A stretch of 64,000 nucleotides of DNA, taken from JAJZVS01 sp963708095 (lineage in GTDB: Bacteria > Pseudomonadota > Alphaproteobacteria > Acetobacterales > Acetobacteraceae). How positions within the stretch are numbered: the first letter of the stretch is position 1; each line of letters begins with the position of its first letter. The translations under genes and the position numbers were made by a program. The stretch covers positions 868,001 to 932,000 of the forward strand of contig OY970182.1 of the NCBI GenBank assembly GCA_963708095.1, given 5' to 3'. Under the pieces are notes generated by a model. That model was not told the DNA's origin, made no database searches, and saw nothing but the letters and a program-made list of their open reading frames with translations. Positions 8,266 through 17,285 of the stretch are shown in pieces.

Positions 8266-9483
8266 TGCCAGCGCGACGCCGCGACGTTCGGGGATCAGGG
8301 CCCAGAGCGCGAGCATGTCGATCACGTAGATGACCGCCAGCAGGCTGACCGCGGCCGGAAATCCGTGCCTCGCGGCGACCGCGCCGACCACGACCGGGCC
8401 GAAGCCGCCCACGAATCGACCGATGTTGAACAGAACGTTCTGCGCGGTGGCGCGCGCGGCGGTCGGGTAGAGCTCGCTCATCAGCGCGCCGTAGCCGCCC
8501 AGCATGCCGTTGATGAAGAACCCCATCGCCGCGCCGCCGATCAGCAGCGCGAGCGGGGCGGTGAACTGCGCGTAGACCACCACCATGACCGCGGCGCCCA
8601 GCATGTAGCCGAGGAAGGACGGGCGCCGGCCGAACCGGTCGGCGAGCCAGCCGAACGCCCAGATGCCGAGCCCCATGCCGAGGATGGTCACCGCGGTCCA
8701 GGCGGCTGTCTGCGTCAGCCCGAAATGGAAGCGCGTGTTCAGATAGTTCGGCAGCCAGATCATCACGCCATAGTAGCCGAAGTTCTGCACCGAGCAGAGG
8801 ATCACCATCCCGATGCTGATCTTCACCGTTGCCGCATCGGCGACCAGCAGGCGCAGCGACTGCGCTTCGTTGCGCGCATGCCGGCGTGCGAACAATGCCG
8901 GCTCGTGCAGGCGCCGGCGGATCAGGAACGCCGCCAGCGCCGGCAGGACGCCGAGGGCGAACATGCCGCGCCAGCCGATCACCGGCAGCAGCACCGGCGT
9001 GACCACCGCCGCCGCCAGCACGCCGGCCTGCCAGCCGAGGCCGACGTAGGAGGAGACGCGGGCGCGCCTGGACGCCGGCCAGGCCTCGGCGGCCAGGGTC
9101 ATGCCGATGCCGAACTCGCCGCCCAGGCCAAGCCCCGCGATGGTGCGGAATGCCAGCAACTGCCCGTAGGTCTGCGCCAGCGCGCAGAGGCCGGTGAACA
9201 CGGCGAACAGCACGATGGTCCAGGTCAGCACCCGCACCCGGCCGAGGTGATCGGCGAGCGTGCCGAACACGACCCCGCCCACCACCGCGCCATCGAGGGT
9301 GAAGCCGATCAGCGCGCCAAGTTGCCCCGGCACGAGGTGCATTTCCTTGCCGATCGCGCTCAGCATGAAGCCGAGGATCAGCAGGTCGAACCCGTCCATC
9401 GCGTAGCCGAGGGCGGAGCCGAACAGCGCGCGGCGCGCCTCGGGGCCGACGGGCTCGTCGGCCGTGGGGGGAGGGGAGGGCAT
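8263..9483 (-). CDS. MFS transporter, organic-acid type
   Basis: A 406-residue major facilitator with twelve predicted membrane helices. The N-terminal GYAMDGFDLLILGFML and the loop 2-3 motif GTLADHLGRVRVL are those of the aromatic-acid/sugar porter groups. A second DRFGRRPSFLGYML motif follows helix 8, and an acidic GLGLGGEFGIGMTLAAE motif lies in helix 4/5. These fit an inner-membrane proton symporter for an aromatic or small organic acid. No catabolic gene is adjacent, so the substrate is open. The stop codon coincides with the end of the 131-bp repeat, which supplies a hairpin right after the gene. Confidence 0.87.
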   Translation of the reverse strand: MPSPPPTADEPVGPEARRALFGSALGYAMDGFDLLILGFMLSAIGKEMHLVPGQLGALIGFTLDGAVVGGVVFGTLADHLGRVRVLTWTIVLFAVFTGLCALAQTYGQLLAFRTIAGLGLGGEFGIGMTLAAEAWPASRRARVSSYVGLGWQAGVLAAAVVTPVLLPVIGWRGMFALGVLPALAAFLIRRRLHEPALFARRHARNEAQSLRLLVADAATVKISIGMVILCSVQNFGYYGVMIWLPNYLNTRFHFGLTQTAAWTAVTILGMGLGIWAFGWLADRFGRRPSFLGYMLGAAVMVVVYAQFTAPLALLIGGAAMGFFINGMLGGYGALMSELYPTAARATAQNVLFNIGRFVGGFGPVVVGAVAARHGFPAAVSLLAVIYVIDMLALWALIPERRGVALA

Positions 9484-9722
9484 CGGGACTCCGGGCAGGT
9501 GGGTGGGACGGCGATCCTGCCGTGGATATGCGGAGGCGGCGGTCAGGCAGGAACGTGCCCGCGTTCATGCCGGCGGAGCGCGACGAGGGCAATTGCCCGA
9601 ACGTCGTGACCGCACCGCGCCCGGGGCGACCCGGCGGCGGCGTGGGGGCCCGCGGGCGACGGCGCTGGCGCAGCGTGCACCGTTCGCCCCGAGTAAGCGA
9701 TGGTGCGCGGTGCGCGCGTGGC

Positions 9723-9755
9723 GGGGGCGGCGGCGGATGGACCGCCGCCGCCCCC
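9723..9755 (-). terminator. GC hairpin after ABC binding-protein gene
   Basis: A perfect 14-bp stem of G and C (9723-9736 against 9742-9755) with a 5-nt loop begins 9 nt after the stop codon of the minus-strand gene that ends at 9764. Confidence 0.55.
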
Positions 9756-9763
9756 CCGGTCGC

Positions 9764-11344
9764 TCAGACCCGGCGGACCCGGTAGAACTGCGGGATCCCG
9801 TTCGGGATGTCCTTGAGATTGCTGCGGAAGCAGGTCGGCTGAAAATACGTCCCGAGCGGCGCGTAGGACGGCTTGCGGAAGAACTCCGCCTGCATCTCGG
9901 CGCAGAGCTTCTGCTGCGCCGCGAGGTCGGGGGCGTAGAACCAGGCAAGCCGCAGCGCCTCCATCTTCGGATCGTTGGGCCAGCCGAACCAGCCCTTGCC
10001 GTCCGAGCGCAAGGTGATGTTGGACGCCGGCGTCACGTTGCCGACGCCGCCCAGGAAGGTGAAGAAGATGTTCCACCCGCCCTGGTCGATCGGCTGGCGG
10101 CTGGCGCGCTGCGTCACCACCGTGCCCCAGTCGAGCGAGCGGTAGTCGACGTTGAGGCCGATCCGCTTCAGCATGTCGTTGCCGACTTCGGAGATGGCGG
10201 TGATGGTGGGGTAATTGCCGGCGGCGAGCACCACCACCTTCTCCCCCTTGTAGCCGGCTGCCTTGAGCGCGGCCTTCAGCTTCTCCGGGTCCTTGTCGCC
10301 CTGCATCGTCCCGACGCCGACCGAGCTGGCGAGCGGGCTGCCGGGCGTGAACAGGCCGACATGGTCGCGGATCAGGGACGGCTGCCCGCCGGCGACGGCG
10401 GCCATGTAGTCGCGCTGGTTCACCGCCTCGACCACGATCCGGCGGATCTCCGGGTTGTCGAACGGCGGGAACAGGCAGTTGAAGCGCAGGCACCCGGCCT
10501 CGCCCATATGGTCCTTCACCGTCACGACCAAGTTCTTGTCCTGGTGCAGGATCGGAATGAGGTCGATCGAGGCCTGTTCCCACCAGTCGAACTCGCCCGC
10601 GGTCATCGCCGCGGCGTTGGTGGCGGCGTCCGGCGAGACGGTCCAGACCACGCGGTCGAAATGCACGGTCTTCGGGCCGGCGGTGTATTGCGCCGGACCG
10701 GCGGTGGTCGGCACGTAGCCGGCGAATTTCTCGTAGACGACGCGCGAGCCGGGGATGCGTTCCTTGGCGACGAAGCGGAACGGGCCGCTGCCCACCATCT
10801 CGGTCACCTGCTGGGAGGGCGGCGTCTTCGCCAGCCGCTCCGGCATGATGCAGGCCATGTTGGTGATGACGGCGAGCGCGTTCGGCAGCAGCGGGAACGG
10901 CTTCTTGAGCCGGAAGCGGATCACCTTGTCGGACGGTGCGGAAATCTCGTCGGTGGCGGCCATCAGCACCGAGCCGAATGGATCGATCTGGCCCCAGCGC
11001 CGGAGCGAGGCGACGCAGTCGCGTGCCAGAACCGGCGTGTCGTCGTGGAACTTGAGCCCCGGGCGCAGGGTGATGTCCCACTGCTTGCCGTCGGCGCTGG
11101 TGGTGTGCCCTGCCGCCATCTGCGGGTGCGGCTGGTAGTTGTCGTCGACCCCGTACAGGGAGTCGAACACCAGGAACCCGTGGTCGCGGGTGACGTCCGC
11201 CGTCGTCCAGACCGGATCGAGCGAGGCGAGGTCCGCCTGTGGAATGAATTTCAGGACCCGCTCGGTCTCGGCGCGAACGATGCGGGGTGCGGCAAGGACG
11301 GCGGTGCCGGCAAGCGCGGTCTGCAGAACGTCGCGACGCTTCAA
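9764..11344 (-). CDS. ABC transporter substrate-binding protein, family 5 (peptide type)
   Basis: A 526-residue periplasmic binding protein of the DppA/OppA family. The N-terminus MKRRDVLQTALAGTAVLAAP has a twin-arginine motif and a hydrophobic core ending near IVRA, so Tat export is likely. Family hallmarks include LDPVWTTADVTRDHGFLVFDSLYG, a WDITLRPGLKFHDDTPV segment near residues 88-105 and FRLKKPFPLLPNALA. Such proteins bind di- or oligopeptides, nickel complexes or opine-like compounds. No permease or ATPase gene is adjacent, so this is an orphan receptor that must use distant partners. It is monocistronic, with a strong hairpin after it. Confidence 0.9.
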   Translation of the reverse strand: MKRRDVLQTALAGTAVLAAPRIVRAETERVLKFIPQADLASLDPVWTTADVTRDHGFLVFDSLYGVDDNYQPHPQMAAGHTTSADGKQWDITLRPGLKFHDDTPVLARDCVASLRRWGQIDPFGSVLMAATDEISAPSDKVIRFRLKKPFPLLPNALAVITNMACIMPERLAKTPPSQQVTEMVGSGPFRFVAKERIPGSRVVYEKFAGYVPTTAGPAQYTAGPKTVHFDRVVWTVSPDAATNAAAMTAGEFDWWEQASIDLIPILHQDKNLVVTVKDHMGEAGCLRFNCLFPPFDNPEIRRIVVEAVNQRDYMAAVAGGQPSLIRDHVGLFTPGSPLASSVGVGTMQGDKDPEKLKAALKAAGYKGEKVVVLAAGNYPTITAISEVGNDMLKRIGLNVDYRSLDWGTVVTQRASRQPIDQGGWNIFFTFLGGVGNVTPASNITLRSDGKGWFGWPNDPKMEALRLAWFYAPDLAAQQKLCAEMQAEFFRKPSYAPLGTYFQPTCFRSNLKDIPNGIPQFYRVRRV

Positions 11345-11703
11345 GGCGGGTCTCCCGGGTCAGATTGCCCGATTTTGTAACTGCGTCGCCCCGCCGCCGC
11401 AAGCGCCGTGGCCCGCGCCCGGTGGGCGAATGAGGACGAGTCGGCAATTAATAGTCCTGTTCGGGGCGATCGCTGGCTGGGAAATCGCCCACTGGGAAAT
11501 CGCCCACTGGGAAATCGCCCACTGGGAAATCACCCACTGGGAAATCACCCACCGGATAACCGCCATCCGGACGATCATCCGCCGGTTCGTTTTCCCGTTG
11601 CCTGCTAGCCGCGGGCGCGCGCGGCGTCTCGTTCATGCGCGCATCGGTCTGTCGCGCATGCGCCCGGTCGCAGGGGTGAACCGCGTGCGGGCGCGCGCGG
11701 CAG
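11345..11703. other. 359-bp gap holding a 15-bp minisatellite
   Basis: There is no credible gene. Frames on both strands are made open only by the 15-bp tandem repeat at 11477-11551. The first 100 nt are the upstream region of the binding-protein gene. Confidence 0.5.
11477..11551 (+). repeat. tandem repeat, 5 x 15 bp
   Basis: Five head-to-tail units of CTGGGAAATCGCCCA, the last two with A for G at one position. The unit is partly palindromic in character (GGGAAATC). It is non-coding as far as can be seen. Confidence 0.85.
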
Positions 11704-12168
11704 CTACAGCGCGGCCAGCACCACGACGACCACCCCGAGCACCAGGTTCACCAGGATCAGCCGCCGGATCTTCTCCGCCGCCTCCAGCGCCCGCGCAGTA
11801 CCGACCGCGGCGCGGAACCGGCGGTAGGGGCCGAACACGATCAGCAGGAACACCACCGCCATGACGAGCCCGATCCCCTGCATCGCGTTCACGTTCCACG
11901 GCAGGTGGCGGAAGCCGCCATAGACGCCGAACACCAGCGCATAGCCGGAGATCAGGATCAGCGGCATCGCGTGCCAGATGACCAGGAAGAAGCGACGAAA
12001 GATGCGATGGTGCAGCGCCACCCGTTGCGGCGGCTCCAGCACCCCGAGTGCCGGGCGCACCACGGCGAGCGCGAACAACATCCCGCCCACCCAGGCGACG
12101 GCGCAGAGAAGGTGCAGGGCAAGCACCCAGCCCCAGGGATTCGCGACCAGGTTGGTAACGGCACTCAT
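11704..12168 (-). CDS. CopD-like four-helix membrane protein
   Basis: A 154-residue protein with four predicted membrane helices. The first helix contains LHLLCAVAWVGGMLFALAVVRP, a pattern shared by CopD-domain and related cytochrome-like membrane proteins. A histidine in helix 1 and more in the HHRIFRRFFLVIWHAMP region could bind heme or copper. The start ATG overlaps the stop of the ParA-like gene by 4 nt (ATGA), so the two are translationally coupled. Its role beside an orphan ParA is not clear. The CopD label is by pattern only. Confidence 0.75.
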   Translation of the reverse strand: MSAVTNLVANPWGWVLALHLLCAVAWVGGMLFALAVVRPALGVLEPPQRVALHHRIFRRFFLVIWHAMPLILISGYALVFGVYGGFRHLPWNVNAMQGIGLVMAVVFLLIVFGPYRRFRAAVGTARALEAAEKIRRLILVNLVLGVVVVVLAAL

Positions 12169-12794
12169 CGGATCATCTCCTCGATTTCGTCCAGCAGGGC
12201 GCGCAACTCGGCCGCGGCGGTGCCGCGCGGGGCGGCCTCGGTGACACCGAGCCCCTCGGCGAAGGCGCTCGCGAAGCCTACCCGGTTGCCGAGCACGGCG
12301 GCGAGCCGCGGCAGCGCGCCGGCGGCAATGGCGGCCTCCACGGTCTCGCGCAGCCGACCGGAGGCGGGGGCGCGGTTCAGCACGAGCCGCACGGGGCGAC
12401 GCTCGGCGGCAGCGAGCGCGAGCGTGCCCTCGGCGGCCCAAAGGTCGGGCAGGCTCGGCTGCACCGGCACCAGCACGAGGTTGGCGGCGCGGATCGCGAG
12501 CCGCGCATCGGTGTCGATCTGCGGCGGACTGTCGATCAGCACCGCGTCATGGGTACCCTTCAGCCGGTCGAGCTCGCCGGCGAGTCGCCAGCCGGCGGTG
12601 TCGGCAAATGCAATCGCAGGCGGAGCGTGTGCGCGGGCGGCGCGCAACCCGTGCCAGCGCGCGAGGCTGCGTTGCGGGTCGATATCGAGCAGCGCCACAC
12701 GCCGCCCGGCCGCCAGCGCCGCGGCGAGGTTCGCCGCCAAGGTGGTCTTGCCGGTGCCGCCCTTCTGCTGCGCGACCGTGATGACCATCGCCAT
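12165..12794 (-). CDS. orphan ParA-type ATPase
   Basis: A 209-residue deviant Walker A ATPase of the ParA/MinD superfamily. Visible motifs are QQKGGTGKTTLAANLA (residues 9-24, with the signature lysine before GTGKT), LLDIDPQRSLARW (Walker A' region) and LIDSPPQ (Walker B). Such small ParA proteins without ParB or centromere sites usually position cytoplasmic cargo or serve plasmid-like segregation. No parB lies nearby. The downstream gene, a CopD-like membrane protein, overlaps by ATGA. The cargo is unknown. Confidence 0.87.
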   Translation of the reverse strand: MAMVITVAQQKGGTGKTTLAANLAAALAAGRRVALLDIDPQRSLARWHGLRAARAHAPPAIAFADTAGWRLAGELDRLKGTHDAVLIDSPPQIDTDARLAIRAANLVLVPVQPSLPDLWAAEGTLALAAAERRPVRLVLNRAPASGRLRETVEAAIAAGALPRLAAVLGNRVGFASAFAEGLGVTEAAPRGTAAAELRALLDEIEEMIR

Positions 12795-12931
12795 GCAACT
12801 CGGGCCTCAGTTGCCTGCGGGCAAAGGAACAGAATCGTGCCGCCGGCGCCAGCACGGCGTGGCCGCTCGCGCGCAGGGCGAGGTTGGGGCGGCCGAGCGA
12901 TCGCGACGAGGCGGCGCGGCCGGTCGGGGAC

Positions 12932-15904
12932 CTACCCGGTCGGCTGCGCCATGTCCACGCGGTCGGCGGCCAGCCGATCTGTGTGCAGCCGATCGGGAGA
13001 CCGGCGATCAGGAGGCTGGCGATCAGGAGGCTGGCGATCGGGGGACAGCCGCTCCCCGGCGTGGCGCGCCGCCCCCGCCGATGCCGTGCCGCTCACGCGG
13101 GACGGCCAGAACCGAGGCGCGATGTCGGCTGCGTGCATCGGCCGGGCGAACAGCCAGCCCTGCACCAGCGCGCAGCCCTGCTGGCGCAGGATCGCCAGAT
13201 GCTGCTCGGTCTCGACGCCCTCGGCGGTCAGCGCCAGGCCGAGGTGCAGCGCCAGCTCGATAATCGCCTCCACGATCGCGCGCGCCGCCGGATCGAACGG
13301 CTGGCGCTGCACGAAGCTCTTGTCGATCTTTACCCGATCGACCGGCAGCTTGAGCAGGTAGCTCAACGACGAGTACCCGGTGCCGAAATCATCCAGCACC
13401 AGGCGCACGCCCATCTGCTTGAGCGCGTGCAGGGTGGCGAGCACGCGTTGTTCCTCGGCGATCAGCACGCCTTCGGTGATCTCGAGTTCCAGCCGGTCCG
13501 GCGCCAGGCCGCTGACGGCGAGAGCCTCTGCGACCACCGCGGGCAGCCCCGAGTTAAGTAGTTGTGATGGCGATATGTTCACCGCCACCCAGCAGCCGAC
13601 GGGCCAGCCGACGGCAGCGGCGCAGGCCTGGCGCAGCACTGCGGCCCCGAGTGCGTGGATCAGGCCGCATTCTTCGGCCAGCGGGATGAAGACCACCGGC
13701 GGCACCGCGCCGCGCGCCGGGTGGCGCCAGCGCGCCAGGGCCTCGAATCCGGCCGGGATCAGGGTCTCGGTGTCGATCTGCGCCTCGAACGCGACCTTGA
13801 TCTCGTCGGCCTCGATCGCGGCGCGGAGATCGGCCTCCAGCGCGGTCCGGGCCTCGATCTCCGTCACCATGGACGCGTCGAAGCGGCGCACGGTGCCACG
13901 GCCGTCCGCCTTGGCGCGATAGAGCGCAATGTCGGCGTTGCGCATGAGCGCGTCGGCGTCGCCGCCGCTGGCGGGCTCTTCGGCGATGCCGACGCTCGCC
14001 CCGAACCGGATTTCGTGGAAACCGACCTGCATCGGTTCACTGAGCGCGCGCACGATGCTGCGGCCGAGTTGCTCGCCGTGCGGATCGTCGCTGCCGGCGC
14101 GCAGCAGCAGCACGAACTCGTCCCCGCCGATGCGGGCGACCATCGTCCCGGTGCCGGCGTGCTCGCGCAGCCGGCCTGCGACCTCGACCAGCACGCGATC
14201 GCCGGTCGGATGGCCCAAGGTGTCGTTCACTTCCTTGAACCGGTCGAGGTCGACCAGCAGCAGCAGCACCGGGCGCGCCACTACGGCGGCGATCATGGTT
14301 GCCAGGGTATGCTGCAGCAACAGGCGGTTGGGCAGTCCGGTCAGCCCGTCGTGATTGGCGAGATGACGGATCTGTCGGGTCGCCGCCCGGTCGGCGGTCA
14401 CGTCCGTGTAGGTCTCGACCATGCCGCCGGCCTGGGTGGGAAAGCGCGCGATCTCGATGATCTGCCCGGACTCGCGCTGCCATTCGCCGGTCAGCCGGGC
14501 ATCCTTCGCGTTCTCGGCCGCGATCCCGATCGGAGCCCCGAGCATCCGGCCCGGAAGGCGCGGCCACAGCCCGGCCGGCCCGGCGAGAGGGTCCGTGCGC
14601 CACGCGCGCGCCAGCAGGCGCCGCCAGCCGGTCTGCCGGGCGCACGCCTCCCGTGACAGCCCGAGCAGTTCCAGCGCGCGGCGGTTCACCACCGGCACCC
14701 GGCCGGTGGGGTCGATCATGACGATGCCCTGGTTCATTGCCTGCAATGTCGCGACCAGCGCGCGGCGCGAGGCGATCGAGCGGCGGCGCTGGCGGATCCA
14801 CAGCAACCCGATCGCCAGCAGCACGGCGGTGACGATGCCGCCGGCCTCCGTCCAGCGGAAACGCTGGATGCGGTACTCATGGAACACCGCGCTGCGATCG
14901 AAGCCCACCAGCACGATCAGCGGGTAGCCGGCGACGTGACGGAAGCTCACGTAGCGCTGCTTGCCGTCGAACGTGCTGCGGACCCGCAGATGGCCGCTGG
15001 CAGCAGCCGCGATCGTGCGGAACGCGGCCGATTTGCCGAGCTGCCTTCCGATCGCGCTAGCCAGCAGCGGACCGCGTGCCAGGATGGTGCCATCGCTGCG
15101 CATCAGCCCCACGAAGCCCGACTGCGCACCGAGCGCGGAATAGAACGAGGAGAGCTGGCGGCAATCGAGCGAAACGACCGCCACCCCGGCGAATGCGCCG
15201 TCCGGGCCCAGAAGCTTGCGGGTGAGCTGGATCGTCTCCTTTCCGGTCACCCGGCCGCGCACCGGGACGCTGATATAAAGCGCGTCCTGCGTCGAATTCT
15301 TCTGCGCCAGGAAATGCGGGCGGTCCGACAGGTCGACCGGTTTGGGAGGGCTGCCGTAGGTGGAGCCGAGCAGCCAGCCGGTGGGGCCGATCAGCGCCAC
15401 CTGCGGGACCAAGCGGTTGTACGAGGTCTGCGAGCGTGCCCAGGCGGCCAGGCTGAACCGCGGTCCCATCGCGCTGTAGAAGGCGCGCACGCTGAGCAGG
15501 GTCTGATCCGCCTCGCCGATGATCCGCTTGGTGCTTTCGTCATAGGCGCGGGCCAGGCTGGCGGTGGCCTGGTAGGCTGCTTGCCGCGCCGCGCCGCGCT
15601 GCTGGCCAAGGGTCGCGAAAATTCCGGCCCAGAGCGCGGCGATCGTGACGAGGATGACGAGGAACTCCGGCAGGATCATCAGCGTCTCGTGCGTGAGCAC
15701 GACGCGACGCAGCCTGCCGAACGCGGAATGGGCGACTGGCGCGTCCGCATCCAGGCGAGACCTCTCTTGCCCGGTGCCGGTCGACGCCGGGGGATTGGGC
15801 GGCTTTTGCCAGGCGACCGTTCCCGGGACAGCCGGACCCGACGCCGGTGCCGGCCGTCCTGCCCCGTCCTCGGTCCGGCCCGGGCTCGGGTGGCTATCGG
15901 TCAT
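12932..15904 (-). CDS. membrane sensor GGDEF-EAL protein (cyclic di-GMP)
   Basis: A 990-residue inner-membrane signalling protein. A low-complexity N-terminus leads to a membrane helix at about 75-98, a periplasmic dCache-like sensor (about 100-350), a second helix (about 353-371), a PAS-like segment (about 380-505), GGDEF and EAL. The cyclase motif RIGGDEF is intact (GGDEF 593-597) and the EAL signature is present (721-723, GFEALARWRHP), so both synthesis and hydrolysis of cyclic di-GMP are possible. No RxxD inhibitory site precedes GGDEF. The last 35 residues are a 5-residue repeat (PDR-type) encoded by a 15-bp minisatellite. The gene stands alone. Confidence 0.92.
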   Translation of the reverse strand: MTDSHPSPGRTEDGAGRPAPASGPAVPGTVAWQKPPNPPASTGTGQERSRLDADAPVAHSAFGRLRRVVLTHETLMILPEFLVILVTIAALWAGIFATLGQQRGAARQAAYQATASLARAYDESTKRIIGEADQTLLSVRAFYSAMGPRFSLAAWARSQTSYNRLVPQVALIGPTGWLLGSTYGSPPKPVDLSDRPHFLAQKNSTQDALYISVPVRGRVTGKETIQLTRKLLGPDGAFAGVAVVSLDCRQLSSFYSALGAQSGFVGLMRSDGTILARGPLLASAIGRQLGKSAAFRTIAAAASGHLRVRSTFDGKQRYVSFRHVAGYPLIVLVGFDRSAVFHEYRIQRFRWTEAGGIVTAVLLAIGLLWIRQRRRSIASRRALVATLQAMNQGIVMIDPTGRVPVVNRRALELLGLSREACARQTGWRRLLARAWRTDPLAGPAGLWPRLPGRMLGAPIGIAAENAKDARLTGEWQRESGQIIEIARFPTQAGGMVETYTDVTADRAATRQIRHLANHDGLTGLPNRLLLQHTLATMIAAVVARPVLLLLVDLDRFKEVNDTLGHPTGDRVLVEVAGRLREHAGTGTMVARIGGDEFVLLLRAGSDDPHGEQLGRSIVRALSEPMQVGFHEIRFGASVGIAEEPASGGDADALMRNADIALYRAKADGRGTVRRFDASMVTEIEARTALEADLRAAIEADEIKVAFEAQIDTETLIPAGFEALARWRHPARGAVPPVVFIPLAEECGLIHALGAAVLRQACAAAVGWPVGCWVAVNISPSQLLNSGLPAVVAEALAVSGLAPDRLELEITEGVLIAEEQRVLATLHALKQMGVRLVLDDFGTGYSSLSYLLKLPVDRVKIDKSFVQRQPFDPAARAIVEAIIELALHLGLALTAEGVETEQHLAILRQQGCALVQGWLFARPMHAADIAPRFWPSRVSGTASAGAARHAGERLSPDRQPPDRQPPDRRSPDRLHTDRLAADRVDMAQPTG
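12974..13048 (-). repeat. degenerate 15-bp repeats in 3' end of GGDEF-EAL gene
   Basis: About five 15-bp units with core GCGATCAGGAGGCTG (two identical at 13004-13033), in frame, giving the repeating peptide RQPPD/RRSPD near the C-terminus. Confidence 0.75.
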
Positions 15905-16128
15905 GGCCCATAGTCGGATCTCCGCCCCGCGCCCCTGGGGGACCTTCTCGAGGCGTCTTCAAACGAGGTGCCATATTTCGGCCGGACAGCTTGCAAAGCG
16001 TTTGCATGAATGGCGCCGCCGGTTCCCGTTCATGTTCCGGGGACCAACTTAACACGAGCTTGATCGCTTCGCGAAACCCTTCTCCCCGCGTAACGCGCTT
16101 GCAAGGCGGGTCGGAACAGGGTGTGCAG

Positions 16129-16155
16129 CGGGCCCTGCCGTCACGGCAGGGCCGG
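16129..16155. promoter_or_regulatory. palindrome upstream of hypothetical gene
   Basis: GGGCCCTGCCGT is followed by its near-perfect inverse CGGCAGGGCC, 25-50 nt before the next start codon. It could be a leader hairpin or operator. Confidence 0.35.
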
Positions 16156-16181
16156 TTTATCGCGGCGCCAAGGAATTGCCG

Positions 16182-16703
16182 ATGACCCACACCGTCGATC
16201 TGCCGATTGCCCCGTCCCAACGCCGGCACGCGGTGGCCCAGACCGCGTATGCACAAGATGCGGCCCAGACTGCGGCGGTGTTGGGCGCGCGTCTGGACGC
16301 CGCTGAGCAGGCGGCCCGCGCCGGCCGCCTCGACGTTGCGCGCGGGCTTTGTGCCAACGCCATCCTGTATCATCAGCCGCTGCTCGCCGGTTCCGAGCGG
16401 TTGCTGCGCCAAGCGGTCGCGGCCCTGCTCTACAGCCAGGCATTCGGCCAGCTCACACGGTTGCTCGGCGCGGTGCAGGGCCGGCAGGTGCGGTTCCGCG
16501 CCGGCCGGATGGCCATTGGGGCAACCACTGCGGTCGCGCCGGTGGAAGCCGAGGAGCCCGAGATGTACGTGCTCGATCCCACGCTCATTGCCGCGGAGGA
16601 CGGCGACAGGCTCGTCTCCCACTGGGCCGCGATCCTGGCGGCCGAACCTGATCGGGGCGATATGGGCCGGGCGCCGGTCCCCCGCACGCCCGGCGGGACG
16701 TGA
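16182..16703 (+). CDS. hypothetical protein, helical
   Basis: A 173-residue protein that I do not recognise. The sequence is Ala-rich and mostly helical (for example QDAAQTAAVLGARLDAAEQA, then AGRLDVARGLCANAI), with no signal peptide or membrane segment and an acidic, disordered C-terminus. The ATG at 16182 is chosen because AAGGAA lies 7 nt upstream. The helical array and size are reminiscent of small alphaproteobacterial flagellar accessory proteins, but no motif proves it. A decayed IS110 fragment begins at its 3' end. Confidence 0.6.
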   Translation: MTHTVDLPIAPSQRRHAVAQTAYAQDAAQTAAVLGARLDAAEQAARAGRLDVARGLCANAILYHQPLLAGSERLLRQAVAALLYSQAFGQLTRLLGAVQGRQVRFRAGRMAIGATTAVAPVEAEEPEMYVLDPTLIAAEDGDRLVSHWAAILAAEPDRGDMGRAPVPRTPGGT

Positions 16704-16802
16704 CTGAACGCCCGGCGCGTCGCGCCATACAGCCCTGTCCCAACGCACCGCCGCGTCCAACCGGTCCCTGGAAACGTCGATACCGACGACGATGGGGGCC
16801 AT
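16704..16802 (-). pseudogene. IS110-type transposase remnant (N-terminus)
   Basis: About 33 codons read MAPIVVGIDVSRDRLDAAV, matching the start of IS110-family transposases, where the first aspartate of the DEDD site lies in GIDVSKD. The rest of the transposase is absent. There are no obvious ends, so this is a deletion scrap of a former insertion. Confidence 0.6.
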
Positions 16803-16990
16803 TCCGTCCCGTCCTTGCGCAAGCGGGCTTCGCTGGCGGCCCAAGCGACTGTTCGGGCTGAATGGAACGACGGGCGGGGCACCGTGCTCAGCCACGGGCC
16901 TGGTGTCCCTCAGCGCCTCAGGCCTCCCGCCCGCCACCGCATCGCCAAGTTTACTCGGGGCACGGCCCAGGCAAATTACAAGGGCGCGGA

Positions 16991-17251
16991 TCAGTCCGTC
17001 ATCGCCAGCAGGCGCTCGGTTTCCTTCAGGATGGCGGCGGCGAGCGCTGCGGCCTCCGGTCCCGCATGGCGGGCGAGACCGATGGCATGGTGCTCCTCCG
17101 CCATGGCTGCCGAGGCGGTGCCCCAGGGCGGGGCAGGGGTGGCGCGCAGGCGGGCGAGTTGGGCAGCGAGTTCGGCGATCGGGTCGGGCGGTGGCCGGTC
17201 TGGCTGCACGGACGGGGCGAACAGGTCGGGTTGGGCGGCGACTCGGGACAT
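16991..17251 (-). CDS. small hypothetical protein
   Basis: An 86-residue protein with an N-terminal QPDLFAP motif, a Pro-rich linker and an amphipathic helical C-terminal half (AELAAQLARLRATPAPPWG, later ALAAAILKETERLLAM). Short proteins opening with this QPDLF-type element are frequent in alphaproteobacteria, but no function is known to me. The ATG at 17251 is preferred to an upstream start because the upstream frame overlaps the divergent, AT-richer gene at 17286. Confidence 0.6.
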   Translation of the reverse strand: MSRVAAQPDLFAPSVQPDRPPPDPIAELAAQLARLRATPAPPWGTASAAMAEEHHAIGLARHAGPEAAALAAAILKETERLLAMTD

Positions 17252-17285
17252 CCGTAGAGAGTATGGTGCGCTTTCAGGTAAGGAT

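Noticed and set aside
11477..11551. CRISPR array
   Set aside because: Units of 15 bp without spacers; a simple tandem repeat, with no cas genes near.
11360..11636. Frames with GNRPL or WVISQ-type repeated peptides
   Set aside because: They arise only from the 15-bp tandem repeat and have no start signals or family.
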